64,000 nt of DNA from Planctomycetota bacterium. GTDB lineage: Bacteria; Planctomycetota; UBA8742; UBA2392. This document shows, in pieces, positions 50,929 through 60,165 of the stretch. Both the position numbers and the translations under genes were made by a program. Where the stretch lies: the NCBI GenBank assembly GCA_020848275.1, contig JADLAK010000041.1:62001-126000 (forward strand), in the 5' to 3' direction. Below the pieces are notes generated by a model. It saw nothing but the letters and a program-made list of their open reading frames with translations, was not told the DNA's origin and did no database searches. The stretch's first letter is position 1. Each line of letters starts with the position of its first letter.

Positions 50929-51534
50929 CTACTTGGTTCCTGTCGGCTTGGCTCCGAACTTGATGAAGTTGCCGTCTTTATCTTTGGCTGGATGGCCGTC
51001 GACTTGAGTGAACGGAACAGTGCCTGACAGCGGAAAGCCCTTGGCATCCGACAGGCTGGTCCACTCGGCGAGCTTCTTGTCGCCGCCCTTGCGGTCCCAC
51101 ACCTCAATGAGGAAGCTCTCGCCCGGCTTCCAGTCGATGGTCAGCGGCTTGTTGGCCCAGTTGGCGGCGATCGGCTTTTCCTTGTCGCCGGCTTTGCCGA
51201 TGTTGGTGCCCCAGTCCTGCGTATTGATGACGGGCTTGTCGTTGCGCTTGCCGTCGGTGCCGATGGCAAAAATTGTCACCTGGAGGTCGACTTCGTCGCC
51301 GGCGCCGAATTCAGCGTCCGCAAATCGCAGCTCGCTGATCGTGACTTCGTAGCTGCCGGCGCCCGAGGTCGCCTGGTTGCCTGTTTTCACGATGCCCGCA
51401 ATGAACGGGCCGATGAACGGGGTGTCCGGCTTGAAATAGCCCAGCGCGCCGACGCCGCCGACCAGCAGCAGCAACGCCAACAGCAACACACCGCCCTTAC
51501 CGCCTTTTTTGCCGCCCTTTTTGGGGTCAGACAT
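50929..51534 (-). CDS. Membrane-anchored paralogue of the lipoprotein at 48729
   Basis: 201 aa. Starts MSDPKKGGKKGGKGG, a flexible basic segment, then one membrane helix (about 16-34), then a soluble domain (about 60-201) shared with the gene at 48729. GGGAGG precedes ATG 51534. The two copies differ in anchoring (helix here, lipid there). Function unknown. Confidence 0.82.
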   Translation of the reverse strand: MSDPKKGGKKGGKGGVLLLALLLLVGGVGALGYFKPDTPFIGPFIAGIVKTGNQATSGAGSYEVTISELRFADAEFGAGDEVDLQVTIFAIGTDGKRNDKPVINTQDWGTNIGKAGDKEKPIAANWANKPLTIDWKPGESFLIEVWDRKGGDKKLAEWTSLSDAKGFPLSGTVPFTQVDGHPAKDKDGNFIKFGAKPTGTK

Positions 51535-51612
51535 AGTCGCCTCCCTCAGTAGGAATTGATTCGGTATTCTATCTCGGTGTGGCCTCTTTTGTCGCGCCAA
51601 AGGCCGTCAAAC

Positions 51613-51715
51613 GATTGCGGATTGCGGACTTTGGATTGCGGATTCAAAGGCGGCAGTATCAACGCCGGTCCTTCAATCCGCAATTCGCAATCCGCAATCC
51701 GCAATCCGCAATTGG
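51613..51715. repeat. Inverted repeat with tandem-repeat arms (GATTGCGG family)
   Basis: Left arm 51613-51650 (GATTGCGGATTGCGG...) and right arm 51670-51715 (...AATCCGCAATCCGCAATT). The most regular element in the window, unit ATCCGCA. It ends two bases after the RNase E/G stop. Confidence 0.9.
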
Positions 51716-51716
51716 G

Positions 51717-54700
51717 CTACTTCTTCTTTGCCGGTTTCCTGGCCGCAGGCTTCTTCGCCGCCGCCTTCTTCGGCTTTTCTGCGGCTTCCGCTTTCTTCGC
51801 GGCCCGTTTGGGCTTTTCGGCAGTGGTGCTTTCGGCCTTGGCTGCGCGCTTGCGCGGGGCCTTGGCCGGGGCTTCGGCAGCTTCCGCCTTCGCACCGCGG
51901 GGCTTGCGGGCCGGTTTGGCGCCGCTATCCGTTGACGCTACGGCGACGGTTGCCGGTTGGGGTGCAGCTTGAGCCGGTTGCGGCGCGGGCTGCGGGGCCG
52001 GTTGCGGCTGACCGCCTTGCTGGGGCTGATGCTGCCCGCCGCGATGGTGCTGCCCGCCCTGATGCTGCTGGTGCTGCCCGCCCTCCTGAATGGGCTGACC
52101 TTGCTGATTGGGATGACTCTGCTGATTGAACTGGCCCGGTTGTCCCGGAACGCCCGGCTGGCCATCACGCCTGCGTCCACGGCCGCCGCGACGCCCGCGA
52201 CGGCGGCGACCTTGGCCGGGCTGTCCGGGTTGTGCGGGCTGACCGGGTTGTAGCGGGGCGCCATTGCCGGGCACGCCCGCGGGCTGAGCTTGCGGCGCCT
52301 GTGCGGGCGTCGCCCCATTGCCTGACGGGTGGCTCTGTTGCGGTTGTCCTTGCTGGTGGGGCGGACGCGGACCACGTTCACGATCGCGGCCCCGGCCTCC
52401 GCGGCGTCCGCGACGGTCGCCGCTGCGATCAAAGCGCGGACGGTCGGCGCTGACGGCGCCGCCGGCCGGAAGCGTCGGGACGGTTCCCGGCGCGGCTTCG
52501 GGCAGGTCTGGCATCTGCGCGCCAAATACGGGCACGTTGCGCTGTGAATCGGATGCCTGCTGCGCCCGCTGCTGATGTTGCTGCTGGCGTTCGCGTTCAC
52601 GCTTGCCGCCGCGACGACGCTCGTTTTTGCTGCGTTCCTCGACTTGCGTCGCGCCCGAGACGCCCAGGGACTGCGGCGGCAGCGGGACGTTGGACTTCGA
52701 GAGCCACGCCTGGTTGGCGAGGTCGACATAGCCGTTGATGCGCTGGTCGAGGTCGTACAGCACGCGCGACTCTCGGTCGTTGATGTAGAAGATGCGGCGT
52801 TCGCCAAGCACGAGGTCGCGGGCGTATTCGAAGATGATCTTCTTGCTCGCCTGCTCCTCAAGCTGATCGACATCGGTGCGGAATTCACTGTGCAGGTGCG
52901 ACAGCACGTGCGGGTGAATCTGCACGATCAACGACTTCACGCGGTCATCGGCCAGGCAGAGTTTCAGTTCGCGCACGAGCGTGAGACACAGCGTCTCGGC
53001 GCTGCGCACGTGGCCGAAACTGCGGCAGGTCGGGCACTCGACGTAGGTGTAAGCTTTGATCGAGGGACGCACGCGCTGGCGCGTCATCTCGATAACGCCA
53101 AACGGGCTCATGCGCGCGATTTTTGTGCGTGCGCGGTCCTTGTGCAGCTCGCGGCGCAGCGTGTTCTCGACTTCACTGCGATGGCTCGCCGACAGCATAT
53201 CGATGAAGTCGTTGCAGATGATGCCGCCGTGGTCGCGCAGGCGAAGCTGCCGGCAGATTTCCGGGATCGCCTCGAGGTTGGTGAGGTAAGCCGTGCGCTC
53301 AGCGTCGCCCGCGGATGTAAATTTGCCGCTGTTGACGTCGATGGCGACCAGCGCCTCGGTCTGCTCGATGTAGAGATAGCCGCCGCTGGGCAGCGGGACT
53401 TTCTTGTCGAAGACGTGGTCGATCTGCGTCTCGAGACCCTCGACGTAAAACAGCGGCTCAGAGCCCTCGTAGAGTTTCACGCGGTCGCGGAAGCTCGGCA
53501 TCAGGCTGTCGAAGAACGCCACCACGCGCTCGTAACTTTCGCGGTCGTCGATGATGATTTCGTCGGTGTCGGCGGTGAAGTAATCACGCACCGCGCGCAG
53601 GGCTGGGTCGCTGTCGGCATACACCAGCGCAGGCGCGGGCGCCGTGCGGATCTGCTCGACGATCACGTTCCACAGCCGCAGCAGGTAATTCAGGTCGCGC
53701 TCGAGTTCGTCGTAGGTGCGGCCAATGGCCGCGGTGCGCACAACTACGCCCATGCCGTCGGGCACCGGGAGCGCATCGAGGATTTTGCGCAGCGCGTCGC
53801 GCTGGCCCTGGTCTTCGATTTTGCGCGAGACGCCGCCCTTGCTGCTGTTGGGCATCAGCACCATGTAACGCCCGGGCAAACTGAGATAGGTCGAGAGGCC
53901 GGGGCCTTTGCCGCCCTGGCTCGCCTTGGTCACCTGCACCAGAACTTCCTGGCTCCGCTTAAGCAGGCCCTGGATGCGGGGCAACTGGCCGTGGATGAAG
54001 CGCGAAACCGGGCCACCGCCAACGGGACCGCCGCCATCGGCGCGCTTGCCATCGCGGTCGAAAGTTCCGCCCGCGTCGCGTTCGGTAACGTCGCTCTGTG
54101 TTTCGTCGGCGACTTCGTCCGACGGCATATTTTCGGCGCCAACGGCCGGTAAACGCTGGCTGCGCTTCTTGGGCGGAGGCGGCAGCTTGAAATCAATGGC
54201 CGGCGGCGGCGCGTCCTTGAACAGGTCTAACGCGGACGGGCGCTTGCGGCGCTGCGAGGGCACCGGCGCTGCGACCAGGCCGGTTTCTTCGTGTTCGGAA
54301 ACCACCCCGGGAACGACGTCGGGTTCCGGCGCCTTGACGGGTTCGGCACGCACGACGGGGAAGCGGCCCGAGTCCTGCACCGTGCGCGCAGGCGTGGGAA
54401 CGACTGAATCAGTCGTGTGGCGGCCGCCGACGCCGTCGGAGAGCGCCTCGGCGGGCGAGTGCGTGATGTTGTGGCCCGGCTTGACTTCATTGAGCTTGTC
54501 GAGGAACTCGGGTTCCTGGCGCGCTTCGGCCACATTCGCGGGACGATTGGCGGGATTCTCCGCCGAGACCGGCGCCGAAGCCTGGATGTCGGGCTCGGTG
54601 TCGTCCTGGGCGCGGTCATCGTCCATCTCTTCACTTGCGTCGGATGACATCGAGGCCGGCTGCGCCGGCGGCGGCGGCGCGGCGGGGCGGTCGACAGCGC

Positions 54701-54980
54701 GGCGCGTCACGGGCTGGTAGATTTCGGTGACGTCCTGGATGCGGCCGTAGGCCGACAGCGTGTCGCTGACGTGCAAAAAGCCGTTGCGGTCGAGGCCGAG
54801 GTCGATGAACGCGGCCTGGATGCCCGGTTCAACGTTGCTCACGACGCCTTTGTAGATGTTCCCCAGGTGTTTCAACTGCGAGGGGCGGTCGACGAAATAT
54901 TCGTAGAGTTTTCCGTCCTCGACTACCGCCACGCGGCACTCGTCGCCCTCGGCGACGTTCATCAGAATTTTCTTAGCCAT
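51717..54980 (-). CDS. rng: RNase E/G family ribonuclease with large S1-domain insertion and basic tail
   Basis: 1087 aa; endoribonuclease for mRNA decay and rRNA processing. The S1 domain starts normally (GNIYKGVVSNVEPGIQAAFID, 40-60) but is split by about 245 disordered residues (about 88-335) before IQGLLKRSQEVLVQVTK. The catalytic part keeps IDVNSGK and CNDFIDM (two Asp) and the zinc-link CPTC. The last about 300 residues are disordered: Gln/Gly/His-rich with GRRRRGRRGGRGRRR, ending in an Ala/Lys/Pro-rich histone-H1-like tail (KKPAARKPAKKK). MAKKILMN at 54980 is the family-like start; GTG 55022 overlaps the upstream stop. Confidence 0.93.
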   Translation of the reverse strand: MAKKILMNVAEGDECRVAVVEDGKLYEYFVDRPSQLKHLGNIYKGVVSNVEPGIQAAFIDLGLDRNGFLHVSDTLSAYGRIQDVTEIYQPVTRRAVDRPAAPPPPAQPASMSSDASEEMDDDRAQDDTEPDIQASAPVSAENPANRPANVAEARQEPEFLDKLNEVKPGHNITHSPAEALSDGVGGRHTTDSVVPTPARTVQDSGRFPVVRAEPVKAPEPDVVPGVVSEHEETGLVAAPVPSQRRKRPSALDLFKDAPPPAIDFKLPPPPKKRSQRLPAVGAENMPSDEVADETQSDVTERDAGGTFDRDGKRADGGGPVGGGPVSRFIHGQLPRIQGLLKRSQEVLVQVTKASQGGKGPGLSTYLSLPGRYMVLMPNSSKGGVSRKIEDQGQRDALRKILDALPVPDGMGVVVRTAAIGRTYDELERDLNYLLRLWNVIVEQIRTAPAPALVYADSDPALRAVRDYFTADTDEIIIDDRESYERVVAFFDSLMPSFRDRVKLYEGSEPLFYVEGLETQIDHVFDKKVPLPSGGYLYIEQTEALVAIDVNSGKFTSAGDAERTAYLTNLEAIPEICRQLRLRDHGGIICNDFIDMLSASHRSEVENTLRRELHKDRARTKIARMSPFGVIEMTRQRVRPSIKAYTYVECPTCRSFGHVRSAETLCLTLVRELKLCLADDRVKSLIVQIHPHVLSHLHSEFRTDVDQLEEQASKKIIFEYARDLVLGERRIFYINDRESRVLYDLDQRINGYVDLANQAWLSKSNVPLPPQSLGVSGATQVEERSKNERRRGGKRERERQQQHQQRAQQASDSQRNVPVFGAQMPDLPEAAPGTVPTLPAGGAVSADRPRFDRSGDRRGRRGGRGRDRERGPRPPHQQGQPQQSHPSGNGATPAQAPQAQPAGVPGNGAPLQPGQPAQPGQPGQGRRRRGRRGGRGRRRDGQPGVPGQPGQFNQQSHPNQQGQPIQEGGQHQQHQGGQHHRGGQHQPQQGGQPQPAPQPAPQPAQAAPQPATVAVASTDSGAKPARKPRGAKAEAAEAPAKAPRKRAAKAESTTAEKPKRAAKKAEAAEKPKKAAAKKPAARKPAKKK

Positions 54981-55018
54981 GTTCCTTTGTGTTGAAGCGC
55001 GGCCGCGTCCTGCGCGGC

Positions 55019-55702
55019 TCACGCCTCGGTTTCTGTCGCCGGAACTTCTTCCAGCAACGTTTTTGTCTTGGTGATGAAGTGCGCCAGGGGATCAAGCCCC
55101 AGCACCTCGAGCAAATCCGAAGGTTTAATGCCGCCCTGCGGCGTCATGAATAGCCGCATCTGCAACACGTTGCCTTCGAGCGAAGCGGTTTGGGTCAGCA
55201 GACGCACATCAAGCCGGCGAGGAGTCTTTCCTGCGCCACGCGAGCGCGCATGGGGCGCGCTTGCCTGCGAGAGAAACGTTTGAAGGCGGCCGGCCAGTTC
55301 AGCCAGCGCGGCCTCGTCGAGTTTCAGTTCGCAGCGGTATTCGCAACCGGTGACGCGAGGGCGGCCCGTGGCCGTTTTTGCGTCCAGCAACTTCAACCCT
55401 GGGGGCAGTTGAGCCCCCAACTGGGCCAAAAGCGTTTTCGCGTCGTGCCCGGCGCCCGCCTCGAGGTCGATGTCCAGGACTTCGTCCAGTGACTCGACGC
55501 CCAGCGGCAGCGCCAGCGCAAAAGAAAGTTTGGGCCGCGGATTGAATCCCCGGGAATGAGCCACCCGGATCCCCGCGCGCCGCAAGGCGAGCTCGAAAAC
55601 CCGCATCAAGTCGTGATGCGAGATGTATTTCAGCGCGCCCCTTTTCTCAAACCTCAAGCGAAAGCGGCAATTCCTCTCGTCCTCTGGCTGTGTGCGTTCC
55701 AA
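55019..55702 (-). CDS. DUF2344 (TIGR03936) radical-SAM-associated protein
   Basis: 227 aa. FRLRFEKRGALKYISHHDLMRVFELALRRAG is the family opening (read here as FRLRFEKRG then KYISHHDLMRVFE), followed by SRGFNPRPKLSFALALPLGVES. The domain is often fused to or next to a radical SAM protein, and its genes commonly precede RNase G and rplU. Here it directly precedes the RNase E/G gene (GTGA overlap possible), but the radical SAM partner is not in the window. Function unknown. Confidence 0.9.
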   Translation of the reverse strand: MERTQPEDERNCRFRLRFEKRGALKYISHHDLMRVFELALRRAGIRVAHSRGFNPRPKLSFALALPLGVESLDEVLDIDLEAGAGHDAKTLLAQLGAQLPPGLKLLDAKTATGRPRVTGCEYRCELKLDEAALAELAGRLQTFLSQASAPHARSRGAGKTPRRLDVRLLTQTASLEGNVLQMRLFMTPQGGIKPSDLLEVLGLDPLAHFITKTKTLLEEVPATETEA

Positions 55703-55769
55703 CCTGCTCCCGCAACTTCATCAACCGAAATGAATTTTCTCCTGTCGCCGCGGCCAATCCGCGGCGTGG

Positions 55770-56894
55770 TTATTTCTTTTCTTCCTGCTGTTTGCGCAGG
55801 GATGCCGAAAACTCGACATCCGCCGCAAACGTCAATTGGTTCGCGCCGCCGGCCTCGCTGACTTTACCCTTGGCGCTGTATTTCCACTGCACGCGCGCGG
55901 GCGCGCCCTTGACGAGATCAAGCAACAACGTGCCGTCCCTGATTTCGGGCGGCGTGAGGCTGGTGTCCAGGCCCGCGATGCGCTGAGAGACATCGGCGGC
56001 GCTGACGGGCCTGGCGGCAAACGTAAGCAGCGCGGCCGTGGGCTCTTCGGCCTTGCCGTAAACTTTTTCAAGCTTGTAGGTGAATTCGTATTCGACCGTC
56101 TGGCCCGTCAGCAGGCCCATCGGGAAGCGGCGCTTGACGATCACCGTGTCGCCGACCTTGATCGCCGCGTCTGCCGCGAATTCCGGCCAGGTGTACATGA
56201 CGAGTTGCACCGGGTCGATCAACCGCGCGGGATAATTGCGCTGGTCAGGCGCCTCAAAGTCGGCGTAGTAAGTTTCGTTGAAGATGCGCCCGGTCTCGGC
56301 GATGTTGAAGATGACGTGGCCGGCCTGTCCGTTGGCCTGGCGTGAACGCTGGTCCTCGATGCCGCCGGCATTGATGCCAACCCAGCCCGGGATGCCCGTC
56401 TTGGGCGTGCGTTCGCCGGCAAGCGACTTTGACTTGAAGTGCGCGTCGGTTTTGTCCTTGCCCTCGCCGGGAATCTGCGGGCCGATGTAGCCCGTGAAGC
56501 CCTCGATGCCGTCATTGAGGTCAAAGAAGATGCGGCTGTACATCAATTGCGCGCGCAGGTCCTTCTGGCCCTCGAGTTCGTCTTCCTTGAACAACAGCCG
56601 CGCGTCGGCGGTCCAGGTTTCAGTGCGCGAGTTGGAGCCAAGTACGCCTGCGGCGTCCGCGGCCTGCGCAGAGCGCTTGATGTTCAGGTCAAATTCGAAT
56701 TCGAAGGTGTCGTCGGCGACCGCGCGCAACTTGGGCTTGATCACGGCGCCTTTTTCTTTGGCGGCGGCGGTCACGTCCTCACCCAACTGGAATTTGTAGG
56801 GCGGGGCTTCCTGCGCGCCAAGGTAGCTGTAGGCGGCCAGACCGATCAACGCGGCGGCAAGCAGGGCAAAGGCATTACGCAGGAGGTGCTTCAC
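55770..56894 (-). CDS. Exported protein, family unknown
   Basis: 374 aa. Signal peptide about 1-27 (FALLAAALIGLAAYSYLGAQ). The mature part alternates short beta strands (FEFEFDLNIKRSAQA, GDTVIVKRRFPMG, QTVEYEFTYKLEKVYG, RVQWKYSAKGKVSEAGG) and contains two similar-looking halves that discuss no catalytic motif. A GTG start at 56894 follows AGGAGG closely on the opposite strand orientation only, so the leader has no clear ribosome-binding site. Probably an envelope protein; I do not recognise it. Confidence 0.75.
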   Translation of the reverse strand: MKHLLRNAFALLAAALIGLAAYSYLGAQEAPPYKFQLGEDVTAAAKEKGAVIKPKLRAVADDTFEFEFDLNIKRSAQAADAAGVLGSNSRTETWTADARLLFKEDELEGQKDLRAQLMYSRIFFDLNDGIEGFTGYIGPQIPGEGKDKTDAHFKSKSLAGERTPKTGIPGWVGINAGGIEDQRSRQANGQAGHVIFNIAETGRIFNETYYADFEAPDQRNYPARLIDPVQLVMYTWPEFAADAAIKVGDTVIVKRRFPMGLLTGQTVEYEFTYKLEKVYGKAEEPTAALLTFAARPVSAADVSQRIAGLDTSLTPPEIRDGTLLLDLVKGAPARVQWKYSAKGKVSEAGGANQLTFAADVEFSASLRKQQEEKK

Positions 56895-57140
56895 TTGTAG
56901 CTAAGTCCTTATCGGCAATAGTCATGCGCCCAAGAGGTGGGCCGTTGAATTGACCGGAAGATAGTAGTCGTCGCTTGCACCCTGTCAATGCGCCAGAAAC
57001 GGGCTGCCGGGAAAAATTGCCCCCGATTAATGCACAAATGATGCACTAAGCAGTGGCCCGACAGTGGGTTAAGTCAAGTTTTGCATACTGGTTAGGCGTA
57101 TTCTTTGGCATTTCGCCAAATTTTCTGTTCAATCCCGGCC

Positions 57141-58046
57141 ATGCCGGATTTTACCAGTTTCTGTGCCGAACTTGTTTCCAGCGCCAAACGTGGCGGTTGG
57201 CAAGTCATGGCTGAACGCAGCATTCCCTACGGCCGCCAGTATGAAATGGCCGACGCGGGAGGCTCGCGCGCGTCTTTGAATTGCTACCACGGCAAGAAGG
57301 GCCTCACGTTTGTTACTGGCGGAAAAAACGCCGAGGCGCTGGCGCAAACGCTTGGCGGCGGCGCGCCGCGCAAGCCCGAGGCGCCGCACGTTGAGCATGA
57401 TCCGTTCGATTTAGGATTCCCGCGAATCGGCGGCGACGAATCAGGCAAGGGCGATTATTTCGGCCCGCTTGTCGTCGCGGCTTATTACGTTGAAGAAGGC
57501 GACACCGACGACTTGATCACCACCGGCATCGCGGATTGCAAAGAGTTGTCCGACGCCGCGGTGTTGCGCCTTGCCGGCAAACTTGACGAGCGCGGCGGCG
57601 GCAACGTGATTTCACTGATGCCCGCCGAATACAACCCGCGTTACGAGAAGACGCGCAACCTGAACTTGATCCTCGCCGAGCTTCACGCGGAGTGCGTGCG
57701 CGCGTTGCTGCGCCGCCAAAGCATGAAGCGTTCAGGCGTGGTGCTGATCGACCAGTTTGCCAAGGAAGAAGGCGCCGTCGGCCAGGCCCTGCGCATGCCC
57801 CCGGGCTGGAAGCTCGTCACGCGTACTAAAGGCGAAGTTGACGTCGCGGTTGCGGCGGCAAGCATCCTGGCGCGCGCGTCATTTTTGAAGGGACTGAAGG
57901 AGCTTCGCAACGAATACGGGCACGAGTTCCACGCGGGCTCGGGCGAACCGACGCTGAAGGCCGCAAGGTCCTTCAAACGCGCCTTTGGCATGAAGGAACT
58001 GCCCAAGGTCGCGAAGATGCACTTCGCGCTGACGAACAAGCTGTAA
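57141..58046 (+). CDS. rnhC: Ribonuclease HIII
   Basis: 301 aa, removes RNA from RNA-DNA hybrids. The N-terminal TBP-like substrate domain (about 1-80) precedes the catalytic signature GGDESGKGDYFGPLVVAA (about 97-114) with the Asp-Glu pair of RNase HIII. LIDQFAKEE and KGEVDVAVAAASILARA carry the later acidic residues. ATG 57141 fits family length. It probably begins its own transcript, divergent from 55770. Confidence 0.94.
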   Translation: MPDFTSFCAELVSSAKRGGWQVMAERSIPYGRQYEMADAGGSRASLNCYHGKKGLTFVTGGKNAEALAQTLGGGAPRKPEAPHVEHDPFDLGFPRIGGDESGKGDYFGPLVVAAYYVEEGDTDDLITTGIADCKELSDAAVLRLAGKLDERGGGNVISLMPAEYNPRYEKTRNLNLILAELHAECVRALLRRQSMKRSGVVLIDQFAKEEGAVGQALRMPPGWKLVTRTKGEVDVAVAAASILARASFLKGLKELRNEYGHEFHAGSGEPTLKAARSFKRAFGMKELPKVAKMHFALTNKL

Positions 58047-58059
58047 CAGCGTCGTCGGA

Positions 58060-58132
58060 TGTCCCGCGTCTCGAGTCGCGTGTCACCAACAATCAAGAAC
58101 GACACGGGACTCGTGACACGAGACCCGGGACA
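58060..58132. repeat. Inverted repeat with tandem-repeat arms (GAGTCGCGTGTC family)
   Basis: Left 58060-58086 and right 58101-58132 (GACACGGGACTCGTGACACG...). Same word as the element at 29621-29693. Confidence 0.8.
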
Positions 58133-58290
58133 CACTTGGTGCATAACAATTGGATAGCGTGGATAACCACGCAAGATTCGCCACATACACGCGATGCGCG
58201 CGCCATGATTTCACTCGCACAGGCGAAGTTTGACCGCGCGGGTTTTTGGCGCTAATACGGCTTGATCAAACCTTAACCGGGGCCACCGCC

Positions 58291-58491
58291 ATGGACTCAG
58301 CCACGCTTGCGATCTTCTGCAATGTTCGTGAGGTTTCGTTCATCGAAATGGGCGTGCGCAACGGGACCAAGGGCGCCTGGTTCTCCGACCGCAAGTACAA
58401 CCGCCGCTTCGTGACCGCGGAAGAGCTCTCGCTGGCTATCGCCACCATGCGCGTTGGCCAGCCGCAACTTCAATTGAAAATGCCGGCCTAG
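58291..58491 (+). CDS. Small hypothetical protein
   Basis: 66 aa: starts MDSATLAIFCNVREVSFIEM, middle KGAWFSDRKYNRRFVTAEEL, end MRVGQPQLQLKMPA. No signal peptide or known motif. Codon use looks like neighbouring genes, and it stands alone between rnhC and the MFS gene. It could be a real small gene, but evidence is limited to composition and an open frame. Confidence 0.5.
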   Translation: MDSATLAIFCNVREVSFIEMGVRNGTKGAWFSDRKYNRRFVTAEELSLAIATMRVGQPQLQLKMPA

Positions 58492-58541
58492 CCATCAGTC
58501 AACTTGTGGCATTTAGGCGCGTAGCGCCGGTATTTCTTTAG

Positions 58542-58561
58542 CCACGGGCGAACGCCCGTGG
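58542..58561. repeat. Palindromic repeat CCACGGGCG/CGCCCGTGG
   Basis: 9-bp perfect stem with a 2-nt centre, in a region (58500-58700) also holding several GGCGCGTAGCGCC-like palindromes. Upstream of the MFS gene. Confidence 0.75.
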
Positions 58562-58727
58562 AAACCATAACCAACGGTTTCTGAGGCGCGTAGCGCCGAC
58601 ACCAGTGCCGCCGCTTGCGCGGCTCATGTTTTGTTAAAGAACTGTCGGCGCTTCGCGCCTGAAATGCAATGCACGCACTGTGGGTGGAAATGCCCGCGCC
58701 ACGGGCTGCAATGTACACTCTCGGTCC

Positions 58728-60083
58728 ATGTCGCAACCCGCGCCGCAATTTCTTCCCAAGACCCTCAAACTGCCCGCAGCCGCGTGGATTGCGTACGACC
58801 TCGCCAACACGGTCTACGCCGCTGTGCTGACATATGTATTCGTTCCTTATCTTGGCCGTCTGCTCGGAAGCCAGTCGGCGCAGGGCATCGTTAACAGCCT
58901 GTCGATGATCGCGGCCGGACTGCTCGTGCCGCTGTTCGCTTCAATGGCCGACCACACCGGCCGCGCGCGGCTGTACCTGGTGCTCACCACGTTGTGCTGC
59001 ATAGTCCCGATGGGGCTGTTCGGCCTGCCCAGCGAACCGGTGATGGTGCTCGGCTTGTTCTTCCTCGCGAACCTCGCCTACAACGCCGCGCTGGTTTTCT
59101 ACAACTCGCTGCTGCCCAGTGTCGCGTCGCCGCAGCGGCAGGGGCTCGTGTCGGGGCTGGGCGTGGGGCTGGGTTATTTCGGCACGCTGATCACGCTGGT
59201 GCTGGCGCTGATGGTGTTCAAGGACATGGGTTACACCACGAAGTTCGCCGTGCTGGCGGGCGTGTTTTTTCTGTTTGCGCTGCCGAGTTTCTTTTTGGTG
59301 CGCGAGCGCCGCGTGTTGCTGCGCGAGCCGTTTACGTTTTCGCTGGCGCGGCAGCAGGCGAAGTCAGTGCTGGCGACATTGCGCGACCTGCCGAGGAATC
59401 GCACGATGATGTGGTTTTTGCTCGGCAACTTCTTCTGCGTCGATGTGCTGAACACGGCGATCATGTTTTTTGGCGCGTTTACCGAAAACGCGTTTTTCGT
59501 CAACACCGGCACCGTCGACAACGAAGTGTGGGTGCCGCGCGCGACCGTGCAGGTTTTCGGCATGGTGATGACCGACCCGGCGGACCTGCTGAAGCTCGCG
59601 GGCTTTTCGCTCAACACACTGGCGCTGCTGTTTGGCGTGATGCTGGGTTTTCTCACGGATCGTTTCGGCTCGCTGCGTATCCTGCGGCTGTCTGCGTTTT
59701 TCCTGCTGCTGGGTTTGATCGGCTCAGCGTATTGGGGCGGTGGCGACGCAACGCTGTACATCGTGGCGATCTGCGGTTTTGGCGGCCTGGGACTGTCGGG
59801 TGTATGGACGGCGGGCCGCAAGTTGCTGATTGAACTGAGCCCGGTCGAAAAGATCGGCGAATACTTCGGCCTTTACGGCATCACAGTCAAGCTGAGCGTT
59901 ATTGGCAGTGCGGTCTTCGGTGTCGTGGTCGACCAGGTCACGCGTGCAACCGGCAGCGATCTGCAGGGCTGGAAGGTCGCGTTGGCGTCGCAGGCGGTGC
60001 CGCTTGCGCTGGGGCTGGTGTTTTTAAGTTTCGTGCGAATGCCAAAGGCAGGCGACAGGCATCAGGCTTCAGGCGGCAGTTAA
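58728..60083 (+). CDS. MFS permease, UMF1-like
   Basis: 451 aa, about twelve membrane helices. AAAWIAYDLANTVYAAVLTYVFVP at the start (AWIAYDLANTVYA) resembles the UMF1/Atg22-like branch of the major facilitator superfamily. ADHTGRARLY and TDRFGSLRILRL are the MFS loop motifs. Substrate unknown. The last 11 residues (AGDRHQASGGS) and the stop context come from the arm of an intergenic repeat. Confidence 0.88.
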   Translation: MSQPAPQFLPKTLKLPAAAWIAYDLANTVYAAVLTYVFVPYLGRLLGSQSAQGIVNSLSMIAAGLLVPLFASMADHTGRARLYLVLTTLCCIVPMGLFGLPSEPVMVLGLFFLANLAYNAALVFYNSLLPSVASPQRQGLVSGLGVGLGYFGTLITLVLALMVFKDMGYTTKFAVLAGVFFLFALPSFFLVRERRVLLREPFTFSLARQQAKSVLATLRDLPRNRTMMWFLLGNFFCVDVLNTAIMFFGAFTENAFFVNTGTVDNEVWVPRATVQVFGMVMTDPADLLKLAGFSLNTLALLFGVMLGFLTDRFGSLRILRLSAFFLLLGLIGSAYWGGGDATLYIVAICGFGGLGLSGVWTAGRKLLIELSPVEKIGEYFGLYGITVKLSVIGSAVFGVVVDQVTRATGSDLQGWKVALASQAVPLALGLVFLSFVRMPKAGDRHQASGGS

Positions 60084-60123
60084 AGCGTTTTTGCTGACGC
60101 CTGCCGCCTGTAGCCTGACGCCT
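60046..60123. repeat. Inverted repeat with tandem-repeat arms (CAGGCTTCAGGC family)
   Basis: Left 60046-60079 (AGGCAGGCGACAGGCATCAG...) lies inside the MFS coding end, and right 60094-60123 (...TGTAGCCTGACGCCT) is after its stop. The loop contains TTTTT. Confidence 0.88.
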
Positions 60124-60165
60124 CGTTAATCCATAGACTCCCGCGGAATCACTGAGGTCGCGAAC

